Assembly: GCA_016875665.1 (NCBI GenBank)
Contig: VGPA01000079.1
Location: forward strand, 1 to 6,325
Direction of reading: 5' to 3'
DNA length: 6,325 nt
Origin: Chloroflexota bacterium
GTDB taxonomy: Bacteria; Chloroflexota; Limnocylindria; P2-11E
Positions 1 to 4,922 of the stretch are shown piece by piece. The translations under genes were made by a program, and so were the position numbers. The notes beneath the pieces are model-generated. The model made no database searches, was not told where the DNA came from, and was given only the letters and a program-made list of their open reading frames with translations. Every line of letters begins with the position of its first letter. Positions within the stretch are counted from its first letter, which is position 1.

Positions 1-382
1 CGGCGCGGCCGACGTAGCCCCCCGCGGTGTCCTGGAAGGCGGGGTCGCCCCCGAGGTAGTGCTGGAGGAGCCCGAGCACCGCGATCAGCGCGGCCACGAT
101 CCCGGCCGTCGGCACGGCGAGCGCCCGCCGCAGCGAGCCGAGCCACACGCCCGCGGCCGCGAGCCCCAGGACGGGCGGGATGAGCCAGGCGCCCCAGCCG
201 AAGAGCGCGACGAGCAGGTCGCGCCACCAGCGGAGGACCAGGCCCTCGCGCGCGAGGAGCGCCACCAGCGACAGCACGGCGAACGTGACGAGTGCGATCG
301 CACCCACCTCGCCCGCGAGGCGCGTCGGCCTCTCGGACCCCTCGTCACCCGTGCGGGCGCGCGCGGGCGCGGTCCTCTTCAA
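1..382 (-). CDS. ftsK: DNA translocase FtsK, N-terminal membrane domain (partial, runs off the window)
   Basis: An open frame of 127 codons begins immediately after rnj and leaves the window at base 1. The only start available at the junction is TTG at 382, which overlaps the rnj stop in the four bases TTGA; this gives MKRTAPARARTGDEG as the N-terminus, a basic cytoplasmic tail. Three hydrophobic segments follow at about residues 26-43, 56-82 and 90-107, then a short loop and GGYVGRA. Charge and spacing fit the four-helix FtsK/SpoIIIE membrane domain: FGWGAWLIPP in the second helix and GGYVGR before the expected fourth helix resemble that family. FtsK anchors at the division septum and pumps DNA to resolve chromosome dimers and finish segregation. 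The motor domain lies outside the window, so the name rests on the membrane pattern and on the known closeness of rnj and spoIIIE/ftsK in other bacteria. The loop between helices 1 and 2 is short for the family. Another polytopic membrane protein is possible. No Shine-Dalgarno is evident, so translation probably depends on coupling to rnj. Confidence 0.62.
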   Translation of the reverse strand, partial: MKRTAPARARTGDEGSERPTRLAGEVGAIALVTFAVLSLVALLAREGLVLRWWRDLLVALFGWGAWLIPPVLGLAAAGVWLGSLRRALAVPTAGIVAALIAVLGLLQHYLGGDPAFQDTAGGYVGRA

Positions 383-2043
383 ACCTGCATCACGACCGGC
401 AGCACCATCGGACGGCGCTTGGTCCGGGCGTAGAGGAAGGATGACACGCTGCCGTGGATTTCCTCCTTCAGGGTGGTCGTTTCGACGAGATGCTCGCCGG
501 TCTGGGCCTCGCCGAGCGCGGCCACGATCCGCTCGCGCGCGCCCTCGACCAGCGCATCGGCGTCCTCGTCCGGCACGAATCCGCGCGTGACGATGTCCGG
601 GCCCGCGATGAGGCGTCCCGTCGCCCGCTCGATCGTGATCACGACCATGAAGAACCCGTCGCTGCCGATGGACCAGCGATCGCGCATGACGGCCTGGCTC
701 ACGTCCCCGACGCCGAGCCCGTCCACGTAGACGACTCCGGACTCCACGCGCGCGCCGAGACGCGCCCCCCGCTCGTCGATCTCGACGACGTCGCCGTTGG
801 TGATGACGAGCGCGTTCTCGGGCTCGACGCCCACGTCGACCGCGAGGCGCGCGTGCTTCACGAGCATCCTGTACTCGCCGTGGATCGGCACGAAGTGCTT
901 GGGGCGGAGGATGTTCAGTATCAGCTTCAGCTCCTCCTGGCTGGCGTGGCCCGACACGTGCGGGCGGGTCGACGCGTCGTAGACGACCTCGGCGCCGAGC
1001 TTGTAGAGGTTGTCCACGGTGCGGGTGACGAGCTCCTCGTTCCCGGGGATCGGCGACGACGACATGATCACGGTGTCGCCGGCCTTCACCGCGACGTGGC
1101 GGTGGTCACCCAGCGCCATCCGCGAGAGGGCGCTCGTCGGCTCGCCCTGGCTGCCGGTGGTGATGATGCAGACCTCGTGGTCCGGGAGCTTGCCGATGTC
1201 GCCCGGATGGACGATCACGCCGTCGGCGAACTGCACGAAGCCCAGCTCGCGCGACGTGCGGAGGTAGTTCTCCATGGACCGGCCGACGATCGCGGTCTTC
1301 CGTCCCCACACGGCGGCGATGTCCACGATCTGCTTGAGCCGCGAGCTGTTCGACGCGAAGGTTGTGAGGATGACCCGACCCGGGGCGCGCGCGAGGATCC
1401 CGTCGAGGATCTCCCCCACGTGCTGCTCGGACGGCGTGTAGCCGGGCACCTCGGCGCGCGTGGAGTCCGAGAGCAGGAGGAGCACGCCCTTCGCCGCGAT
1501 CGTCGCGAGCCGCGCGAAGTCGGTCTGCCGCCCGTCCACGGGGGTGTGGTCGAACTTCCAGTCGCCGGAGTGGACGATCGTCCCGTACGGGGTCTCGAAG
1601 GTGAGCCCCACGGCGTCGGGGATGCTGTGGCAGACCGCGTACGAGTCCGCCACGAAGGCCCCCAGCCGGAACGGCCGCCCGGGCTCGATCTCCACGAACG
1701 TGGTCTTGTCCGCGAGCTTGTGCTCCCGGAGCTTGGTCCGCACGAGCCCCAGCGTCAGGCGCGTGCCGTGGACCGGCAGGTCGGGGAAGTCGCGCAGCAC
1801 GTACGGGAGCGCCCCGACGTGGTCCTCGTGCGCGTGCGTGAGCACGATGCCCCGGATCTTGCGGCGATTCGCCCGCAGATACGTGACGTCCGGGATGACC
1901 AGGTCGATGCCGAGCATCTCCTCGTCGGGGAACATGAGACCCGCGTCGATGACGACGATGTCGTCGCCCATCTCGAGGGCCATCATGTTCTTCCCCACCT
2001 CGCCGACGCCGCCGAGGGGGATGACCCGGACCGGATCAGCCAA
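379..2043 (-). CDS. rnj: Ribonuclease J
   Basis: Full-length 554-residue ribonuclease J, a metallo-beta-lactamase/beta-CASP enzyme with 5'-to-3' exonuclease and endonuclease activity in mRNA decay and rRNA maturation. The N-terminus has the family's IPLGGVGEVGKN. The zinc motif HAHEDH is at 70-75, further ligand candidates are H139 (CHSIPDA) and D161 (HSGDWKFD), the beta-CASP region covers about 200-370 with SDSTRAEVPGYTPSE near 192-206, SGHASQEE is at 364-371, and the late histidine lies in PIHGE (386-390). The C-terminal domain is about 450-554 and ends in RPMVLPVVMQV, typical of family C-termini. All expected metal ligands are present, so it should be active. The start is TTG at 2043, inside the last codons of the glycosylase gene (8-base overlap). 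It places the conserved IPLGG motif 8 residues from the start and has AGGGGA six bases upstream. The downstream gene starts on the rnj stop codon. Sharing a transcript with pnp suggests joint expression of a 5' and a 3' exonuclease. Confidence 0.97.
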   Translation of the reverse strand: MADPVRVIPLGGVGEVGKNMMALEMGDDIVVIDAGLMFPDEEMLGIDLVIPDVTYLRANRRKIRGIVLTHAHEDHVGALPYVLRDFPDLPVHGTRLTLGLVRTKLREHKLADKTTFVEIEPGRPFRLGAFVADSYAVCHSIPDAVGLTFETPYGTIVHSGDWKFDHTPVDGRQTDFARLATIAAKGVLLLLSDSTRAEVPGYTPSEQHVGEILDGILARAPGRVILTTFASNSSRLKQIVDIAAVWGRKTAIVGRSMENYLRTSRELGFVQFADGVIVHPGDIGKLPDHEVCIITTGSQGEPTSALSRMALGDHRHVAVKAGDTVIMSSSPIPGNEELVTRTVDNLYKLGAEVVYDASTRPHVSGHASQEELKLILNILRPKHFVPIHGEYRMLVKHARLAVDVGVEPENALVITNGDVVEIDERGARLGARVESGVVYVDGLGVGDVSQAVMRDRWSIGSDGFFMVVITIERATGRLIAGPDIVTRGFVPDEDADALVEGARERIVAALGEAQTGEHLVETTTLKEEIHGSVSSFLYARTKRRPMVLPVVMQV

Positions 2044-2662
2044 AGAGCGTCCCCTGTTCGGCCACGTGCCGGGGCTCGCCGGCCGCCGGTGCGACGGCGC
2101 GGGGTGCCGCCTCCGCGGACGCCAGCATGCGCGCGAGGGATTGGAAGTCGGCGCGGATGTCCGCGCGGAGAGACGGCTGCCGGAGCGCCGCCGCGGGGTG
2201 GTACATCGGGAACACCGGAACGCCGTTCACGCGGCGCGGCTTCCCGTGGATGCGGCTGATCGACTCGCCGGGGAAGAACTTCCCGAGCGCGTAGCGGCCG
2301 AGCGTCACGACGACCTTGGGCTGGAGGGCCTCGAGGTGCCTGCGGAACCAGACGTCGCACGCGGCGATCTCGTCGGGCAGCGGGTCGCGGTTCGCCGGCG
2401 GACGGTGGCGCACGACGTTGGTGATGAACACTTTCGTCCGGTCGAGGCCGATCTCCCGCAGCATCTCGTCGAGGAGGTTGCCGGAGGCGCCCACGAACGG
2501 TCGTCCCTGGAGGTCCTCGTTCGCGCCCGGGGCCTCACCGAGGAACAGGATGCCCGATTCCGCGCTTCCCTCCCCGGGAACCGCCTGCGTCGTCCCGCGG
2601 TGGAGCGGGCATGCGGTGCAGGCGTTGATCTCCGCCGCCAGGGCCGTAAGGGCGTCGCTCAT
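2036..2662 (-). CDS. Uracil-DNA glycosylase, family 4 type (iron-sulfur)
   Basis: A 208-residue protein of the uracil-DNA glycosylase superfamily, closest in motifs to family 4 (UDGa), which removes uracil from DNA after cytosine deamination. Motif A is GEAPGANED at 42-50 followed by GRPFVGASG, the uracil-binding pocket. The second active-site motif is HPAAALRQP from H155. Family 4 enzymes hold a 4Fe-4S cluster with four cysteines. Here C15 and C18 (CTACP) and C102 are present, but the third position, normally a KCRPP-type cysteine, is H86 in RHRPPANRDP; the 16-residue spacing to C102 matches the family, so the register is clear. Residues 183-200 are an Ala/Pro-rich, probably disordered tail ending in EQGTLFG, which resembles a sliding-clamp-binding peptide. 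The gene begins at ATG 2662, 24 bases after the methyltransferase stop, with only a weak purine-poor leader, and overlaps rnj by 8 bases. UdgX-type proteins were considered, but their KRRIH loop is absent. Confidence 0.93.
   Translation of the reverse strand: MSDALTALAAEINACTACPLHRGTTQAVPGEGSAESGILFLGEAPGANEDLQGRPFVGASGNLLDEMLREIGLDRTKVFITNVVRHRPPANRDPLPDEIAACDVWFRRHLEALQPKVVVTLGRYALGKFFPGESISRIHGKPRRVNGVPVFPMYHPAAALRQPSLRADIRADFQSLARMLASAEAAPRAVAPAAGEPRHVAEQGTLFG
2050..2055 (-). promoter_or_regulatory. Ribosome binding site of rnj
   Basis: On the minus strand the bases read AGGGGA, a near-consensus Shine-Dalgarno sequence, followed by six bases and then the TTG start at 2043. It lies inside the last codons of the upstream glycosylase gene and is the best argument for accepting the rare TTG start. 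It is the clearest ribosome binding site among the junctions in this window. Confidence 0.6.
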
Positions 2663-2686
2663 CCCGGATCGGTCACGGGCGAATTC

Positions 2687-3355
2687 TCACACAGGTTTCC
2701 TCCGCGCGAGATACAGGACGTCGCTGTATGGGCGCTTGGGCATCTCGACCACGTCGAGCCTGAAGCCGGCGCGGTCGAACATGGCCGCCGCCTCGTCGCG
2801 GCTCGGGAAGAAGAAGCGGCTGCGCCCGCCCTTCGTGAAGCCGAGCCCCACCGAGACCAGCTCCTGCGCGTAGGTGAGCGCGTAGCGCGGGTCGGCGCGT
2901 CGCTCCTGCGCCTTCACCACGAGCGGAGCACCCTCGACGAGGGCGGCCGCGGCGTTCCGCAGGACGCGCTCCTGCTCGGCGAACGGGAGCAGGTAGAGCA
3001 CGTCCACGATCGCGACCGCGTCGCAGCGGGGCGGCAGGCCGCTGACCGCGTCGCCCACCTCGAAGCGGAGGCCGTCCGTGTCCCCGGCGGCTTGCCGTGC
3101 GATCTCGATCTTGCGCGCGTCCGGGTCCAGGCCCAGCACGCGGCGGTTCTCGGAGGATTCGCGCAGCAGGCACGCGAAGAGGCCGTGTCCGCAGCCCAGC
3201 TCCACGACGTATCCCTTGCGCGGCACGTACCGCTCCACGAGGGCCAGGTCGGACAGGAACGCGCGGCCGTGGACGAACGCCCTCGCCGCGAGCGGCGCGT
3301 GGCTGTACCGATGGACGGCGCGATTGAGCGCGGCGGTCGTCGAAGCGCCGGGCAT
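2687..3355 (-). CDS. Class I SAM-dependent methyltransferase
   Basis: A 222-residue protein with a single Rossmann-type methyltransferase domain. Motif I, the SAM-binding loop, is VVELGCGHG at 50-58; the acidic residue that holds the ribose hydroxyls is D77 in GLDPD; GDA at 101-103 fits the adenine-contacting region; and AIVDVLYLLP at 115-124 is motif IV. The C-terminal part has the usual FFFPSRDEAAAMFDRAGF and a final beta-strand pair. There is no signal peptide or membrane helix, so it is cytosolic. The substrate cannot be read from the sequence. The start chosen is ATG at 3355, because the same frame extends upstream only into sequence that codes for the deacetylase in another frame. It begins four bases after the deacetylase stop, which ties it to the glycosyltransferase-deacetylase pair and makes a sugar, lipid or carrier-linked glycan a reasonable but unproven substrate. 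No good ribosome binding site is visible, and a strong hairpin lies 15 bases upstream. Confidence 0.87.
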   Translation of the reverse strand: MPGASTTAALNRAVHRYSHAPLAARAFVHGRAFLSDLALVERYVPRKGYVVELGCGHGLFACLLRESSENRRVLGLDPDARKIEIARQAAGDTDGLRFEVGDAVSGLPPRCDAVAIVDVLYLLPFAEQERVLRNAAAALVEGAPLVVKAQERRADPRYALTYAQELVSVGLGFTKGGRSRFFFPSRDEAAAMFDRAGFRLDVVEMPKRPYSDVLYLARRKPV

Positions 3356-3359
3356 CTGT

Positions 3360-4190
3360 CTACAGGGGCACGCCGCCGGCCGGCGGAGCCGGCCGCGGCG
3401 ATACGACGCGGGGCTGGACGACATCCCTGATCGCGGAGACGAGCAGCGGGTCGGTGAGCAGCGCCAGATCCCGCTCACGCGCCTCCGCCAGCGAGTCTCG
3501 CGCGCGCAGGGCGTCGTCGACGTGGCCGGGGTGCGCCCCGAGCTCGCCCACGCTGCCGTGAGCGGCGAGAAGCGCGACGTCGGCCGCGTCGAGGGCTGGG
3601 CGGGCGGAGGTCAGGTCGACGAACCAGTCGTTCCCCGGGATCCCACGGAGGAAGAAGGACGCCACGGCGGTGGCCGCTGCGAGCGACGCCGCCTTCGGCG
3701 ACCGCGGCATCGTGGGCGGCGCGGCGCGCCGCACCCAGCGCACACCCTCCTCTCGCGCGACGGCGCCGACCACGCGTGCGACCTGCGGCAGGAGATGGGT
3801 GTGGCGGTGGGAGTCCCAAGCGCACGGCTCGATCCCCCAGCCGCGGACCCGCCGGACCTGCGCGCGGATCTCGCGGGCCAGGTCGGAGGGCCGGATCCGC
3901 CCCGTGCCGAGGCGGAGCGCGAACGCCCTGAGCGGATGGAAGCGCCCGTCGCCCCCGACGAGGCTTGGCACGGCGCCGGCTCCGGCGGCCGGCTCGCCGC
4001 CCACGAGGTCGAGGTGGAGGCCCACCTCGAGGTCCCGTTCCGTCCGCGCGAGCGCGGCCGCCTCCTCCCCGCCCGGATAGGTGGCCAGGAGCGACGCCGA
4101 ACGGACCACGCCCGCCCGGTGTGCCTCCAGGATGCCGCGCGTGACCGCCGGAGACAGGCCGAGGTCGTCCGCGGTGACGACGAGCCTCAC
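3360..4190 (-). CDS. YdjC/ChbG/HpnK-family carbohydrate deacetylase
   Basis: A 276-residue protein of the YdjC family, metal-dependent enzymes that remove acetyl groups from N-acetylated sugars; known members include ChbG (chitooligosaccharides), HpnK (hopanoid sugar) and NaxD (carrier-linked GalNAc). The family signature is complete: TADDLG at 6-11 with the paired aspartates D8 and D9, GLHLDL at 57-62 with H59, DSHRHTHLLP at 126-135 with H128, and GELGAHPGH at 215-223 with H220. D9, H59 and H128 are the likely metal ligands by family analogy, and an aspartate and histidine serve acid-base roles. No signal peptide is seen. The start is GTG at 4190, which overlaps the glycosyltransferase stop in GTGA and puts the TADDLG motif at the expected distance from the N-terminus; a longer frame upstream lies wholly inside the glycosyltransferase gene and was discarded. 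The tight coupling suggests that it acts on the glycosyltransferase product. The exact substrate is unknown. Confidence 0.92.
   Translation of the reverse strand: MRLVVTADDLGLSPAVTRGILEAHRAGVVRSASLLATYPGGEEAAALARTERDLEVGLHLDLVGGEPAAGAGAVPSLVGGDGRFHPLRAFALRLGTGRIRPSDLAREIRAQVRRVRGWGIEPCAWDSHRHTHLLPQVARVVGAVAREEGVRWVRRAAPPTMPRSPKAASLAAATAVASFFLRGIPGNDWFVDLTSARPALDAADVALLAAHGSVGELGAHPGHVDDALRARDSLAEARERDLALLTDPLLVSAIRDVVQPRVVSPRPAPPAGGVPL
3371..3400 (-). promoter_or_regulatory. Strong GC hairpin at the end of the deacetylase gene, before the methyltransferase start
   Basis: Bases 3371-3384 and 3388-3400 are inverted repeats that form an 8-bp inner stem, a single bulged C, and a further 5-bp stem around a three-base loop, all G:C pairs. 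The structure falls in the Pro/Gly-rich last codons of the deacetylase and ends about 15 bases before the methyltransferase ATG. There is no T-tract after it, so it is not a standard intrinsic terminator. It could pause ribosomes, limit methyltransferase translation or act as an RNA decay barrier. Chance structure from Pro/Gly codons in GC-rich DNA is also possible. Confidence 0.35.
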
Positions 4191-4906
4191 CGGTAACGGC
4201 CCGCGAGGTCGTTCAGGCGGATGAGGAGGAGGTCGCGCACCATGCGCGGCGCGTCTCTGAGGAAGTCGATGGTCGTGCCGTGCTGCTGCCGGAGCTCGAA
4301 CGGGATTTCGGCCACGCGGAAGCCGGCGCGGCGGGCGAGGAACAGGATCTCGGCATCGAACGCGAAGCCGGGGATCCGCTGGCGGGCGAACAGCTGCTGG
4401 GCGGTTCGGGCGCTGTAGGCCTTCCCGCCGCATTGCGTGTCCTGGACGCCGGTCGGCACGAGCAGCCGCACGAGCACGCGGTACGCGTCGCCCATGACAC
4501 GCCGCCACCGGGGCCGGTGCACGACCGACCCTGTGACGTAGCGGGAGGCGATGGCGATGTCCGCCCCCGCGCCGATGGCGGCGAGGAAGTCGTCGAGGAT
4601 GTCGACCGGGATCGTGAGGTCGGCGTCGAGGAAGATCCGCGGGTCGCCGGACGCCGCGAGCATCCCCGCGCGCACCGCTCCCCCCTTGCCGCGGTGCGGC
4701 AGGACCAGGTGGCGGATCGGCGGGCCGTCCGCGGGGAGGGTCGCGACCGTGCGGGCGACCGCGTCGGCCGTGCCGTCTTCCGACCCGTCGTCGGCGACGA
4801 TGATCTCGGCCGCGAGGCCGCGCGTCGCGCAGAATTCCGCACAGCGAGCGAGGCTCGCCGGAAGCAGGCGAGCCTCGTCGTAGGCGGGCAGGATCAGGCT
4901 CAGCAC
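4187..4906 (-). CDS. Family 2 glycosyltransferase, dolichyl/polyprenyl-phosphate sugar synthase type
   Basis: A 239-residue GT-A fold glycosyltransferase resembling the DPM1/Alg5 group, which moves a sugar from a nucleotide donor to a polyprenyl phosphate at the inner membrane face. Motifs in order: LPAYDEA at 6-12, ADDGSEDGT at 38-46 for nucleotide binding, RGKGGAVRAGM at 72-82, the metal-binding DADLTIP at 94-100, DTQCGGKAYS at 156-165, and FDAEILFLARRAGF at 183-196 followed by AEIPFE, both typical of Alg5-like enzymes. The usual DTQCGFK has G161 in place of the aromatic residue. No transmembrane helix is present, so this is the catalytic domain alone, probably peripheral at the membrane. 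The start is GTG at 4906, 16 bases after the pnp stop. It is the only start codon between that stop and the first beta-strand, and gives MLSLILPAY, normal for the family. A longer version would overlap the glycine-rich end of pnp. It overlaps the downstream deacetylase by four bases. Confidence 0.9.
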   Translation of the reverse strand: MLSLILPAYDEARLLPASLARCAEFCATRGLAAEIIVADDGSEDGTADAVARTVATLPADGPPIRHLVLPHRGKGGAVRAGMLAASGDPRIFLDADLTIPVDILDDFLAAIGAGADIAIASRYVTGSVVHRPRWRRVMGDAYRVLVRLLVPTGVQDTQCGGKAYSARTAQQLFARQRIPGFAFDAEILFLARRAGFRVAEIPFELRQQHGTTIDFLRDAPRMVRDLLLIRLNDLAGRYR

Positions 4907-4922
4907 CGGCCGAGCGAGCGGG

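Noticed and set aside
59..433. Open frames on both strands at the left edge other than the FtsK-like one
   Set aside because: Arg/Pro/His-rich or Ser/Arg/Cys-rich shadow translations; the frame with three clean hydrophobic helices and coupling to rnj is the credible gene.
2030..2110. UdgX-type suicide glycosylase as the identity of the glycosylase gene
   Set aside because: The protein lacks the KRRIH loop with the covalently reacting histidine and keeps the family 4 RPPANRDP segment.
454..2259. A 601-codon open frame on the plus strand, antisense to rnj
   Set aside because: It mirrors a well-recognised RNase J gene. Its product is a low-complexity mix of Arg, Asp, His, Val and Glu with no family motif, which is typical of antisense frames in GC-rich DNA.
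3371..3400. Reading the hairpin before the methyltransferase as an intrinsic terminator
   Set aside because: No run of T follows on the transcribed strand and the next gene starts 15 bases later, so termination here is unlikely.
1460..3430. A 656-codon open frame on the plus strand across rnj, the glycosylase and the methyltransferase
   Set aside because: It spans three real genes in antisense, changes character at each and shows no domain motif.
3356..3478. 41-residue N-terminal extension of the methyltransferase
   Set aside because: It overlaps the end of the deacetylase, is rich in Cys, Arg and Ser, and the ATG at 3355 gives a normal family length.
3078..4196. A 372-codon open frame on the plus strand opposite the methyltransferase and deacetylase
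   Set aside because: Low-complexity Arg/Ala/Glu-rich translation with no recognisable fold, opposite genes with complete catalytic motifs.
4191..4508. Long N-terminal extension of the deacetylase
   Set aside because: It lies inside the glycosyltransferase gene in another frame and has no family similarity; the GTG at 4190 puts the TADDLG motif at the normal position.
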